The notes: generated from the sequence alone by a model not told the origin. Shown: positions 7,413 through 15,761, numbered from the stretch's first letter. The stretch is DNA of 51,432 nucleotides from JBBPYC01 sp038200275 (GCA_038200275.1 JBBPYC010000033.1:1-51432), one strand, 5' to 3'. Translations and numbers: made by a program.

Positions 7413-7643
7413 ATGAAAGCCATAGCAATGCAAGCGAGTACGAGTAGAGCGGCGCCACCCGAGCGGTTGCTGCGACTTCCCGAAGTCGAATCCATGGTGG
7501 GCCTGCGCAAGTCCAGCATTTACGACGCCATGAGGCGAGGCGACTTCCCTGCGCCGGTGAGACTATCGCGGCGGGCCGTGTGCTGGCCTGCATCGGCGAT
7601 CGACGCATGGATTGCGGCGCGGATCGAGGGCGCACAACGATGA
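7413..7643 (+). CDS. AlpA-family helix-turn-helix regulator
   Basis: A 76-residue regulator. The core RLPEVESMVGLRKSSIYDAM and RRGDFPAPVRLSRRAVCWPA is the MerR-like winged HTH of AlpA, which in P4-like elements activates excision and in PICIs controls the lytic module. The frame is open upstream, but the ATG at 7413 or the one at 7428 best fits the family length; neither has a strong ribosome site. The stop overlaps the next start (ATGA), so it begins a tightly coupled run alpA, unknown gene, primase. The IS3 element lies 114 bases upstream and may have replaced or altered its promoter. Confidence 0.85.
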   Translation: MKAIAMQASTSRAAPPERLLRLPEVESMVGLRKSSIYDAMRRGDFPAPVRLSRRAVCWPASAIDAWIAARIEGAQR

Positions 7644-8059
7644 GCGGCGAAGCAAGCAAGAAGCGCGGTGGCCGGTCCGCACAGGCTGCCGATGCGCAAG
7701 CCCGTGCGTTTGCTGCCGAGCTTCACTTATCCCGAAGCGTGCGTTTGCGCAAGGGCGAAGCGCCGATGACGCCGCTTGAATGGCGAGCACGTCAAACGGT
7801 GCTGGGCGAGCGTGAGGTAAAGCGGACCCGGCGCACATGGCATGAGCGCGTGCGCCTGGGCAACCATGAAGCATTGCAGCAGCTCCTGCAAGCGGCCGAA
7901 GCGGTCGTGTCCAACTGGCCGGGCCGCCGATACCCCGAATCGTTCACGTGGAAGAGCCAGCGCTATGAGCTGCGCACGACTTCGCTGGGCCGTGTGATCG
8001 TGCATTGCAGCAGTACCGGTGCTCCGTTGGTGGCAAGCCGCTTCTTTGCAATCAACTGA
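7640..8059 (+). CDS. Hypothetical protein between alpA and primase (139 aa)
   Basis: A 139-residue basic protein starting MSGEASKKRGGRSAQAADAQ. Its start overlaps alpA by ATGA and its stop overlaps the primase start by TGATG, so the three genes are almost certainly co-translated. The central part is helical and charged (GEREVKRTRRTWHERVRLGN; HEALQQLLQAAEAVVSNWPG); the end looks like a small beta fold (FTWKSQRYELRTTSLGRVIV). No family recognised. Its fixed position before a primase suggests a role in element replication or its control, which is inference. Confidence 0.7.
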   Translation: MSGEASKKRGGRSAQAADAQARAFAAELHLSRSVRLRKGEAPMTPLEWRARQTVLGEREVKRTRRTWHERVRLGNHEALQQLLQAAEAVVSNWPGRRYPESFTWKSQRYELRTTSLGRVIVHCSSTGAPLVASRFFAIN

Positions 8060-10635
8060 TGCAGCGGCCCGTCACGCCCGAGCTGATCCGCGCAGCTCTG
8101 GACCACTTGCCGGCCGCACTGCCGCGCCACGAGTGGGCGCGCGTTGCAATGGCGATCAAGTCGGAATTCCCCGACAGCATCGGTTTTGACCTGTTCGACG
8201 CCTGGAGCCAGCAAGCCGGCGACCGCTACGACTCGAAGGCCTGCAAAAGCACATGGCGCAGCGTGAAAGGGGGCGGCGGTGTCGGCATCGGCACATTGCT
8301 CCACATGGCCAAGGAAGCCGGCTTTCAATTGTCGAAGGACCATGCGGCAGCAATTCCGCCCGACCCTGAAACGCTGGCCGCTCGCGAGCGTGAACAGGCG
8401 CAGCGGCAACGTGACGAACTTGCCCGCAGGGATGCGGCGCACGCGCTCGCAGCTATCAAGGCGGCGGAGTTTTGGGCGCAGGCTCTGCCGGTCGAGTCTC
8501 ATGCCTACTTGGCCGACAAGCAGGTGAAGCCGCACGGGCTGCGCATCGGCGGCGACGGCTCGCTGTTGCTGCCGGTGCGAGACGCGCAAGGAGCGCTGTG
8601 GAACTTGCAATGCATCCGACCCGATGGCATCAACTGCACGCGCCCCGTTGAAATGCAAAAGAGATTTCTCAAGGGCGGTCGCAAGTCCGGTCTGTGGCAC
8701 ACGCTGCATGCGGCCGGCGACGATGCGGACGCGCGCGAGGTGATCGATGCAGCAGGCGTGTTGCTGATCGCCGAAGGCTTTGCGACGGCGGCAAGCCTGC
8801 ATGAAACGACCGGGCAGCCGGTGGTATGCGCGTTCGATGCGGGCAACCTTGCGCCCGTTGCAAAGGCATTGCGCCAGCGCCATCCAACCATCCTGCTGGT
8901 GCTGTGCGGCGATGATGACCGCGACACCGAAGCCAAGACCGGCACCAACACCGGGCGCAGCAAGGCGACCGCGGCAGCGCGCGCAGTGGGCGGCTTGGCC
9001 GTGTTTCCTGAGCCGCTGCCCGAAGGCAAGAGCGATTTCAACGATCTGCATCAGGCAGCCGGCCCCGATGCCGTGCGCGCCATTGTGGAGGCTGCAATCG
9101 ATGCTCATCGAACTGCCCGGATGGCCGCAGGCAGCGCGACGGACGACGCGACAGGGCTAAGACACCAGCAGGCGACGAACGCGCGCCGTGAGACTGCCAA
9201 AGACGACGAAAGTGAAGGCAATGCTTTCGACCCGTTCACGCTCGACGATGAAGGCGTCTGGCACCAAGGCATGGATCAGAACGGCCGGCGCGGCTCGCCA
9301 TCGTGGATTTGCAGCCGGCTGGAGTTGCAGGCACAGACCCGCGATGCAGACGGAGGCGCCTGGGGCTATCTGCTGACGTTCGATGACCCGCTGGGCAATG
9401 CGAAGCAATGGGCAATGCCGGCGCGCATGCTGTCGGGCGATGGTGGCGAGTACCGGGCGACCTTGCTGCACATGGGCCTGCGCATCGGGTCTACGCCGAA
9501 GGCGCGCAACCTGCTGACGCAGTATGTCCAGTCCCGCGCGCCCGATGAGTTCGCCATCTGTACCGACCGGATCGGCTGGCACGGCAAGTCGTTTGTGCTG
9601 CCGCGCGAGACCATCGGCACGAGTCCTGAGCGCATCGTGTTTCAGACCGACAACGCGGTCGAGAACACGTTTCGCAGCCGGGGCAGCGTCGAGCAATGGC
9701 GCGAGCGTGTCGGCGCGCTGTGTGTCGGCAATTCGCGGCTCGTGTTTGCGGTCGCCTGCGCCTTCGCGGGGCCACTGCTGCGCCCGGCTGGTATGGAGTC
9801 CGGCGGCTTCCACTTGCGCGGTGACAGCTCAAGCGGCAAGACCACGGCGCTGAAGCTCGCTGCGCGCGTGTACGGCGGTGAAAACTACTTGCAGCGCTGG
9901 CGCACGACCGACAACGCGCTGGAGGCGATCGCGGCAGCGCATAACGACTGCCTGCTGATCCTCGATGAGCTGGCGCAGGTCGATCCGCGCACGGCGGGCG
10001 AATGCGCCTACATGCTGGCCAACGGATCAAGCAAAGGGCGGGCAACCCGCAACGTGTCGCTGCGTGCGCGCATGGCCTGGCGCATGCTGTTCCTGAGCGC
10101 TGGCGAAGTGGGATTGGCTGACCACATGGCCGAAGGCATGAAGCGCACGCGCACTGGTCAGGAAGTGCGCATGGCCGACATTCCGGCCGATGCTGGCGCA
10201 GGTCTCGGCGCGTTCGAGCGGCTGCATAACCATGAAGGCGGCGCGGCGTTCGCGCGTCACTTGGCGAGGCAGGCTGCGGCTGTCTACGGCGCGCCCGGCC
10301 GCGCTTGGATGGAATGGCTGTGTGAGAACGCCGACACGCTGAAGGACCGCATTCGCTCGGGCGCGCAGGCGTTGGGCATGCAGATGATCCCCGAGGCTGC
10401 AAGCGGGCAAGTGCAGCGGGTCGGCGAACGCTTCGCACTGGTCGGGGCGGCGGGCGAGTTGGCGACCGAGGCCGGGCTGACAGGTTGGCCAGCCGGCGAA
10501 AGCGAGCGATCGGCCCGCGCCTGCTTTGATGCCTGGCTGGCCGCGCGCGGCGGCATCGGCAATGGGGAAGTGACCGCCATGCTGCGGGCGGTCACCAAGT
10601 TCGTCGAGCTGAACGGGGAAGGGCGCTTCACCTAG
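8059..10635 (+). CDS. Primase/helicase (PriCT-Toprim-DUF927), ended early by TAG
   Basis: An 858-residue replication protein. A PriCT-type domain lies at about 15-85 (RHEWARVAMAIKSEF; YDSKACKSTWRSVKGGGGVG). A Toprim-like catalytic region lies at about 235-320 (LLIAEGFATAASLHETTG; LCGDDDRDTEAKTGTNTGR). A DUF927 helicase-like ATPase starts near 390, with Walker A GDSSSGKTTALKLAARVYGG (about 588) and Walker B LLILDELAQVD (about 632). It should prime and unwind at the element origin. A TAG at 10633-10635 stops it, but the same frame goes on for 121 family-like codons, so the product loses the C-terminus. The start is the ATG in the TGATG overlap. Confidence 0.85.
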   Translation: MQRPVTPELIRAALDHLPAALPRHEWARVAMAIKSEFPDSIGFDLFDAWSQQAGDRYDSKACKSTWRSVKGGGGVGIGTLLHMAKEAGFQLSKDHAAAIPPDPETLAAREREQAQRQRDELARRDAAHALAAIKAAEFWAQALPVESHAYLADKQVKPHGLRIGGDGSLLLPVRDAQGALWNLQCIRPDGINCTRPVEMQKRFLKGGRKSGLWHTLHAAGDDADAREVIDAAGVLLIAEGFATAASLHETTGQPVVCAFDAGNLAPVAKALRQRHPTILLVLCGDDDRDTEAKTGTNTGRSKATAAARAVGGLAVFPEPLPEGKSDFNDLHQAAGPDAVRAIVEAAIDAHRTARMAAGSATDDATGLRHQQATNARRETAKDDESEGNAFDPFTLDDEGVWHQGMDQNGRRGSPSWICSRLELQAQTRDADGGAWGYLLTFDDPLGNAKQWAMPARMLSGDGGEYRATLLHMGLRIGSTPKARNLLTQYVQSRAPDEFAICTDRIGWHGKSFVLPRETIGTSPERIVFQTDNAVENTFRSRGSVEQWRERVGALCVGNSRLVFAVACAFAGPLLRPAGMESGGFHLRGDSSSGKTTALKLAARVYGGENYLQRWRTTDNALEAIAAAHNDCLLILDELAQVDPRTAGECAYMLANGSSKGRATRNVSLRARMAWRMLFLSAGEVGLADHMAEGMKRTRTGQEVRMADIPADAGAGLGAFERLHNHEGGAAFARHLARQAAAVYGAPGRAWMEWLCENADTLKDRIRSGAQALGMQMIPEAASGQVQRVGERFALVGAAGELATEAGLTGWPAGESERSARACFDAWLAARGGIGNGEVTAMLRAVTKFVELNGEGRFT

Positions 10636-10998
10636 TGGCATCGTGCGGCCGATGACCATAACGTCAAGACGCTCAACCGCGCAGGCTATCGGCGCCTGGT
10701 GAACCAGCATGGCGAGCCGATCAAGACCGACGCGCAGCACGGTGTCGAGTTCGGAACCCGCATGCCGACGGCGCTTTCCGACGACGTGAGCGTCGAGTTT
10801 TTCTTTCTCCCCGAGGTGTTCCGCTCTGAGGTGTGCCAAGGCTTCGACTATCAGGCGGTGTGCCGTGTGCTGCTGGAGCATGGTTGCCTGTTGCCCGGCG
10901 CCGGTCGCGCCTTCGATGTTCGCGTGCGCCTGCCTGGGATGGGCATGGCCAACTGCTACTGCATACCGGCGACTGCGTTGGGCGCGCTTGATCTGTAA
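10636..10998 (+). pseudogene. C-terminal remainder of the primase/helicase beyond the TAG
   Basis: In the same frame as the primase, directly after its TAG: WHRAADDHNVKTLNRAGYRR, then HGVEFGTRMPTALSDDVSVE, LPEVFRSEVCQGFDYQAVCR, and the end CYCIPATALGALDL. The text before and after the stop (EGRFT, then WHRAAD) reads as one DUF927 C-terminus, so TAG most simply replaces a TGG or CAG codon. Read through, the full protein would be about 979 residues. The remainder has no ribosome site of its own. Confidence 0.8.
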
Positions 10999-11249
10999 GC
11001 GTGTATCAAGTGCAAGCGGTGCTGCGGCAGCGGCTCGCCAGCGGGCCGCCGGAGGGCGGGGCGGCACGAGGATCAATCCCGCGCTGCAAGGTCAGCGACG
11101 CGGCTGCTCAACCCCTACCGGGTCCCTCTGGACTGGAGCTCATGCGGGTGTTTCGACCCCCGCCGTTGCGGCAGCCGCTGGCCCGGCAGGTGGGTTCAAA
11201 AGCTGGTCACTTCCGACCGTTTCGATTCATTTACTCAAGTAGGTTCAGC

Positions 11250-11810
11250 ATGACAAGAACAGAACTTGCCGGGTTGCTCGGCATATCGATTTCAATGGTG
11301 TCGCGGCTCGCCAAGCGCGGCATGCCGACCGACACGCTCGAACGGGCGCAGCGCTGGCGCAAGCGGCATCTGGAGCCGGGACGCATGAAGGGCACGCGGT
11401 TCGACGGTAGCCATGCGCCGGACACGACACAAGCCGGCGACGGGCCTGCCGCTGCGCTGCCGTCCGACGATCCAGCCGAGCCGCAGGCCGGGGCCGTCAA
11501 CAGCTTCCACATGGCCAAGACGCAGCGTGAAACCGCCGAGGCTCGTATGGCCGAACTCAAGCTGGGCGAGCTGACGGGCCAACTGGTCAGACGCGACACC
11601 GTGGAGCGGGCTGTCTACGATGCGTTCAGGTCGCTGCGAGACCATGCTTTTGCAGCTCCGCAGCGCGCCGCGCCGCGCGTGGTCGGCATGCAAGATGTGC
11701 GCACCATAGAACGGGCAATGGCCGACGAACTACGCCGTGCGTTCGATGGCTGGGAAGCCCGCATGGGCGAACGCCTGGGCAGCAAGAAGTCGGAAGGCGA
11801 GGCTGCGTAG
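11250..11810 (+). CDS. Phage terminase small subunit, Nu1-like
   Basis: A 186-residue protein starting MTRTELAGLLGISISMVSRL, a winged HTH like the N-terminus of lambda Nu1, which binds cos DNA and presents it to the large terminase. A proline/alanine-rich linker (about 70-90) and a helical region (AKTQRETAEARMAELKLGEL; VERAVYDAFRSLRDHAFAAP) follow, where Nu1-type proteins contact each other and the large subunit. No large terminase gene exists here. A lone small subunit beside int, alpA and a primase is a hallmark of PICI satellites that redirect a helper phage packaging motor. The frame is open to 11001, but the upstream part is not protein-like. Confidence 0.75.
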   Translation: MTRTELAGLLGISISMVSRLAKRGMPTDTLERAQRWRKRHLEPGRMKGTRFDGSHAPDTTQAGDGPAAALPSDDPAEPQAGAVNSFHMAKTQRETAEARMAELKLGELTGQLVRRDTVERAVYDAFRSLRDHAFAAPQRAAPRVVGMQDVRTIERAMADELRRAFDGWEARMGERLGSKKSEGEAA

Positions 11811-12035
11811 AAACTGGCACGGGCGCATGCCGCGATCGAGCCGGCCCGCGCCGGGCGCGTATCAGCAGGCGATCGCAAGGTGCGACCGGACGAACCGGAC
11901 GCATGCGCACGCAAATGGGAGTCCCGAAAATCGGCCGGCGCCGTGTTGTTGGCAGGCCGCGCGTTTTGTCTGCCGCCGGCGACCCGAAGCCGGTTCACGA
12001 ACCCCCGGAATCATGCGCACTTTGCCGGAATGATT

Positions 12036-12142
12036 TGCTCCCACTGCTCCCACTCGCCAAAACAGACCGGGAGCAGCGCAAACCCGCATGGATGCTCGCT
12101 GCTCCCGGTGCTCCCGGTGCTCCCGGTGCTCCTGCTGCTCCC
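12036..12142 (-). repeat. TGCTCCC repeats, with a five-copy 9-bp tandem array
   Basis: TGCTCCC at 12036 and 12045, the inverse GGGAGCA at 12069, then TGCTCCC or TGCTCCT at 12100, 12109, 12118, 12127 and 12136, spaced exactly 9 bases. The array is the reverse complement of the heptamer clustered after int. It lies about 290 bases after terS in a 600-base stretch (11811-12410) with no convincing gene. Candidate packaging (cos/pac-like) site or replication iterons. The rest of that stretch before 12036 shows nothing recognisable. Confidence 0.6.
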
Positions 12143-12210
12143 GCTCCAAATATCGACAACCCGAAGAAAAGGGCGCAGGCCGACCGCGGCGCGGCAGTGA
12201 AATGCGGGAA

Positions 12211-12295
12211 ATGTGCCCCCGAACGCGGGGCACCTCAGACGCCAGTTTTGCACGGGTGCCCCCGCTTTTTGCCGCGATGCCCCCGGATGTGCCCT
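12211..12295 (+). promoter_or_regulatory. Right arm-type integrase repeats
   Basis: ATGTGCCCCC at 12211, an inverse GGGGCAC at 12227, GTGCCCCC at 12256, ATGCCCCC at 12277 and ATGTGCCCT at 12287. The orientation matches the set upstream of int at 2611-2650, as expected for arm sites that flank the core in the excised circle. Function inferred. Confidence 0.5.
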
Positions 12296-12372
12296 CGAGT
12301 GCCTCCGGATTGCTGCACACTACGGCGGACGACTGCGGAAGCGAAAAGGCAGCTTCTAGAGGGAGAAATGAA

Positions 12373-12406
12373 AAAGCCCGGAAGCATGTGGACGCTTGCG
12401 GGCTTT
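12373..12406 (-). terminator. Terminator downstream of tRNA-Thr
   Basis: Minus strand: AAAGCCCGCAAGC, loop, GCTTCCGGGCTTTTTC. The 8-base stem AAAGCCCG/CGGGCTTT is extended imperfectly, and a T run follows. It starts only a few bases after the CCA end of tRNA-Thr. It lies on the island side of the junction, so the island supplies its own terminator to the target tRNA. Confidence 0.7.
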
Positions 12407-12410
12407 GATT

Positions 12411-12486
12411 TGGTGCCGACGGCCGGAATCGAACTGGCGACCTACGCGTTACGAGTGCGTTGCTCTACCAACTGAGCTACGTCGGC
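12411..12486 (-). tRNA. tRNA-Thr (anticodon CGU), with two A:C mismatches
   Basis: 76 nt including an encoded CCA. Acceptor stem GCCGACG/CGTCGGC is perfect, D arm GCTC/GAGC is normal, and the anticodon loop CTCGTAA gives anticodon CGU (threonine, ACG codon). Two stems are imperfect: A31 faces C39 in the anticodon stem and A52 faces C62 in the T stem. A pyrimidine U39 and a G52 would be expected. The gene is the island's integration target. ACG can usually also be read by a UGU tRNA, so decay may be tolerated. Confidence 0.93.
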
Positions 12487-12675
12487 GTTGCGAGTGAGAA
12501 CGCGCGTTCGGCAACCACGCATTGGAGGTGGACTGCTGACGGCGCGCAGCGCTCATTCGAGACAACCGAGGATTCTATCAAACGTCCAGGGGCCTCAGTC
12601 CACTGGGTGCTGGCTTTGAAGCGTGAGTTGGCAACGGTGCGGACACCCGTCTCCTTTGCGCCAAAATCGCTTTCC

Positions 12676-14112
12676 ATGCAACTCAACTTCATTGGAAACA
12701 TCCCGGTGCCCTGTGCCAGCGGGGAGACATTGCCGGTGGTCGATCCGGCCGATGGCGAGCCATTCGATGCGCTGCAGCGCAGCAACGCACCGGACATCGA
12801 AGCGGCTGTGCAGCAGGCGCGGCGATGTCTTGACGACGGCTCTTGGAGCCGGCTCGCACCGATACAGCGATCGCGCCTGCTTCATGTGCTGAGCGAGCAG
12901 GTCGAGGCGCACGCTGAAGAGCTGGCCAAGATTGAGTCGCGCGATTGCGGCAAGCCGCTGCGACAGGCCCGTGCCGACGCCCAGGCACTGGTGCGGTATT
13001 TCGAGTTCTACGCCGGAGCTTGCGACAAGCTGCACGGCGAAACGATCCCGAGCGCTGCGGGCATGAGCGTCCTGACCTGGCGCGAACCGCACGGCGTGAC
13101 AGGCCATATCGTTCCGTGGAACTACCCGATGCAGATCTTTGGCCGCAGTGTCGGCGGCGCACTGGCCGCGGGCAATGCCTGCGTGGTCAAGCCGTCAGAA
13201 GACGCCTGCCTGTCGATCCTGCGGGTCGCGCAACTCGCAGCCGACGTGGGCTTTCCGCCCGGTGCGCTTAACATCGTGACGGGGTTCGGCACCGAGGCCG
13301 GCGATGCGCTTGCGCGCAGCCCCGGCATTGACCACATCAGCTTCACCGGCAGCCCGGTGGTGGGCACCAAGATCACGCAGGTGGCGGCCGAGCGGCATTG
13401 CCCGGTCACATTGGAGCTTGGCGGCAAAAGTCCGCAGATCGTGTTTGCCGATGCAGACCTGGGAGTGGCCGTGCCCGCAATCATCAACGCGATCGTCCAG
13501 AACGCGGGCCAGACTTGCTCGGCCGGCTCGCGCTTGCTGATCGAGCAGCCGATCTACGAAGCGCTGCTTGAGCGCTTGGGCCATGCGTTCCGCGCGCTGA
13601 AAGTCGGCCCGCCGTCGATGGATTTAGATCTGGGCCCGCTGATTCGGGACAGCCAGCTGGAGCGCGTCTGGGGGTTTATCGAAGAAGCGAAGGCGGCCGG
13701 CATTCCCATGGTCGGCTTCGGCACGATCGTCCCGGAAGCGGTCAAAAACGGCTTCTATCAGGTGCCCGTTTTGCTGCGTGATGTGCCCGCGGATCACCGG
13801 CTCGCGCAGCAAGAAATCTTCGGCCCTGTGCTTTGCGCGATGCCGTTCAAGGACGAGGACGACGCAGTGACACTGGCCAACGGCACCTCGTTCGGTTTGG
13901 TCGCCGGCGTCTGGACGCGCGACGGCGCACGGCAGTTCCGCATGGCGCGACGCCTGCGCAGCGGCCAAGTGTTTATCAACAACTACGGCGCGGGCGGCGG
14001 CGTCGAGCTCCCGTTCGGCGGCGTCAAATCAAGTGGGCATGGGCGCGAAAAAGGCTTCGAGGCCTTGTATGGCTTCACCGCCTTGAAGACGGTAGCGATC
14101 CATCACGGCTGA
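12676..14112 (+). CDS. NAD(P)-dependent aldehyde dehydrogenase
   Basis: A 478-residue cytoplasmic enzyme that oxidises an aldehyde to the acid. It has the Rossmann region with GHIVPWNYPMQIFGRSVGGA and VVKPSEDACLS (about 140-180), SFTGSPVVGTKI, the general-base Glu in VTLELGGKSPQIVF (about 250), the catalytic Cys in NAGQTCSAGSRLLIEQ (about 280), and QEIFGPVLCAMPF near 380. All key residues are present. The start MQLNFIGNIPVPCASGETLP fits the family; the frame is open further upstream into the tRNA but that part is not conserved-looking. Substrate unknown; the closest style is betaine or gamma-aminobutyraldehyde-type dehydrogenases. Confidence 0.92.
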   Translation: MQLNFIGNIPVPCASGETLPVVDPADGEPFDALQRSNAPDIEAAVQQARRCLDDGSWSRLAPIQRSRLLHVLSEQVEAHAEELAKIESRDCGKPLRQARADAQALVRYFEFYAGACDKLHGETIPSAAGMSVLTWREPHGVTGHIVPWNYPMQIFGRSVGGALAAGNACVVKPSEDACLSILRVAQLAADVGFPPGALNIVTGFGTEAGDALARSPGIDHISFTGSPVVGTKITQVAAERHCPVTLELGGKSPQIVFADADLGVAVPAIINAIVQNAGQTCSAGSRLLIEQPIYEALLERLGHAFRALKVGPPSMDLDLGPLIRDSQLERVWGFIEEAKAAGIPMVGFGTIVPEAVKNGFYQVPVLLRDVPADHRLAQQEIFGPVLCAMPFKDEDDAVTLANGTSFGLVAGVWTRDGARQFRMARRLRSGQVFINNYGAGGGVELPFGGVKSSGHGREKGFEALYGFTALKTVAIHHG

Positions 14113-14273
14113 GGGCTTAAAACAGATGCTCCCAAACATGCAGCAGATGCATTGACCTAGGCAACCGCGTCGGCAGCAGCAGATCACCTATTGCCGTATC
14201 GAGCGACTTGCTGATACATGTCGAACCCCTAGCGCCTTCGCAGAGAAGCGGCAGGTTAAAACTAAAGAATCGC

Positions 14274-15683
14274 ATGAAAGTCACATTTATCGGCCACGCG
14301 TCGATCCTGGTCGAAGCTGCTGGCGTCAGCGTGTTGTCCGATCCGTGGTGGAACGGTCCGTGTTTCGGTGCGCAGTGGTGGGCCTATCCATTGCCGCAGC
14401 ACCAGCTGCTGGACGACAAGCAGATCGACTACATCTACATCTCGCACGGCCATCACGACCATCTCCATGCAGGGACCTTGGCGACCCTGCCTAAGACTGC
14501 GAAAGTGCTGGTGTCCAGTTCGCTCGACCTGACCCCATCGATTCGCGCGATGGGCTTTGAGGTGATCGAGGTCCATCCCGATCGGCCGACCTCACTTGGT
14601 GACGGCGCTCTGCAGGCGCACATCATGCCAACATATGGCGATGACACGCTGCTTGTGCTCAGTGACGGGCAGCAAGTCTGCCTCAACCTCAACGACGCAT
14701 TGCATTCCGCGCCGACGGCTGTACAGGATGCGTTCATCCAGCGGTTGACCGCGCAGTTCCCCAGCATTGATTACGCGTTCTGCGGCTATGGCGTGGCGTC
14801 TCATTTTCCGAACTGCTACCGGGTGCCGGGCAAGGACGCTGCTGCCTCAGCAGCCAAGCGGCAGGCATACTTCAATCGGGAATGGGTCCGGATCATGGAC
14901 GGGCTCAAGCCCCGGTTTGGGTTTCCATTCGCTGCCGATGTGGTGTTCCTGCAAGAGGAGTTGTTTTGGGCCAATGAGGCGACGCACAACCCTGAGCGGC
15001 CGACCGACGTTTTCAGCGCCAACCATCCACATGCGACGACCCAGGTCGTGGACATCGCGCCCGGCTTTCAGGTGGTAGACCACGTGATCACGGCAGACAT
15101 ACGGCGGCAGCCGGTGACATCAGAGCACATACGCATGGCCATGGGCCCGCAGGTGGAGCGGGCGAATCGGATCGGCCCGCACACCGATGCAATTGCCATG
15201 GAAACCAGGCAGTCGCTGGAGTCGAACCTGTCGAACTGCCACGCCTGGCTCGCCACCTTCGCCGGGGACTATCGGATCGCGATCGCATTTGCGCAGTCGC
15301 CCACCAGTCTGTTGCTGGAAAAGCGCGGCGCGCTGTTGACTGTCGCGGCAGTGGCTACAGCCGACCTTGGACCTGTCGACCTGACCTACTACACGCGCTG
15401 GGCTTATCTGCGATGGGCGCTGCAGCGCCCGTTCGGCGACGAGATCCTTTTCGTCGGCTCAGGCGGAATCTTCGACTATGCAAGCCGCGCAGCAGCCAAG
15501 CGCGATCTGCACCGTGAATTGATGGTGCTGATCCGCAACCTACCCGGATCGGGCAAGCAGCGACCAGCGGTTGGCCTGCGCGGCCTGGTGTGGGGTGCCA
15601 AGCAACTTGTCAAACGCATGCTTGGCCGCAAGGAACGCGATCTCTACGACTTGCTGGGCTGGACTGTGTTTAAACAGAGCTGA
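14274..15683 (+). CDS. MBL-fold metallo-hydrolase (UlaG/CMAH-like)
   Basis: A 469-residue protein. The N-terminal half is a metallo-beta-lactamase fold: FIGHASILVEAAGVSVLSDP and the metal motif SHGHHDHLHAGTLATLP (H-x-H-x-D-H, about 62-75), later SIDYAFCGYGVASHFPN. The overall arrangement resembles the MBL part of CMP-N-acetylneuraminate hydroxylase-like and UlaG-like proteins. The C-terminal 150 residues (LTYYTRWAYLRWALQRPFGD; FVGSGGIFDYASRAAAKRDL) have no recognised role. Weak ribosome site; it lies 161 bases after the aldehyde dehydrogenase. Substrate unknown. Confidence 0.8.
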   Translation: MKVTFIGHASILVEAAGVSVLSDPWWNGPCFGAQWWAYPLPQHQLLDDKQIDYIYISHGHHDHLHAGTLATLPKTAKVLVSSSLDLTPSIRAMGFEVIEVHPDRPTSLGDGALQAHIMPTYGDDTLLVLSDGQQVCLNLNDALHSAPTAVQDAFIQRLTAQFPSIDYAFCGYGVASHFPNCYRVPGKDAAASAAKRQAYFNREWVRIMDGLKPRFGFPFAADVVFLQEELFWANEATHNPERPTDVFSANHPHATTQVVDIAPGFQVVDHVITADIRRQPVTSEHIRMAMGPQVERANRIGPHTDAIAMETRQSLESNLSNCHAWLATFAGDYRIAIAFAQSPTSLLLEKRGALLTVAAVATADLGPVDLTYYTRWAYLRWALQRPFGDEILFVGSGGIFDYASRAAAKRDLHRELMVLIRNLPGSGKQRPAVGLRGLVWGAKQLVKRMLGRKERDLYDLLGWTVFKQS

Positions 15684-15761
15684 ACGGTGCCTTTGGGTAC
15701 GAGGGATGTTCGCCGGTTTGCGCCTGCTGCTGGCATATTCAGCGTATCAGGATGGTCGGCT

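Larger units (their letters stand above)
2536..12410. mobile_element. Integrated satellite-like island at tRNA-Thr
   Basis: About 9.9 kb between an imperfect tRNA 3'-end copy and the intact 3' end of tRNA-Thr(CGU). Order on the plus strand: tyrosine integrase, phased GGGAGCA repeats, four unknown genes, an IS3-family insertion, AlpA-type regulator, unknown gene, primase/helicase, Nu1-like small terminase, inverted-orientation TGCTCCC repeats, arm-type repeats, tRNA. There are no genes for large terminase, portal, capsid, tail, conjugation or known cargo. The gene set fits a P4/PICI-type phage satellite. The broken primase and the IS suggest it no longer replicates by itself. Confidence 0.7.

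Noticed and set aside
11001..11249. An 83-codon upstream extension of the terminase-like gene
   Set aside because: The extension is Pro/Arg-rich and unlike the family; the ATG at 11250 matches the Nu1-type start.
12036..12142. A CRISPR array
   Set aside because: The repeats are 7-9 bp and tandem, with no 25-37 bp repeats or spacers and no cas gene nearby.
12460..12675. A 72-codon upstream extension of the aldehyde dehydrogenase
   Set aside because: It begins inside the tRNA gene and shows no family similarity; the ATG at 12676 gives the normal N-terminus.
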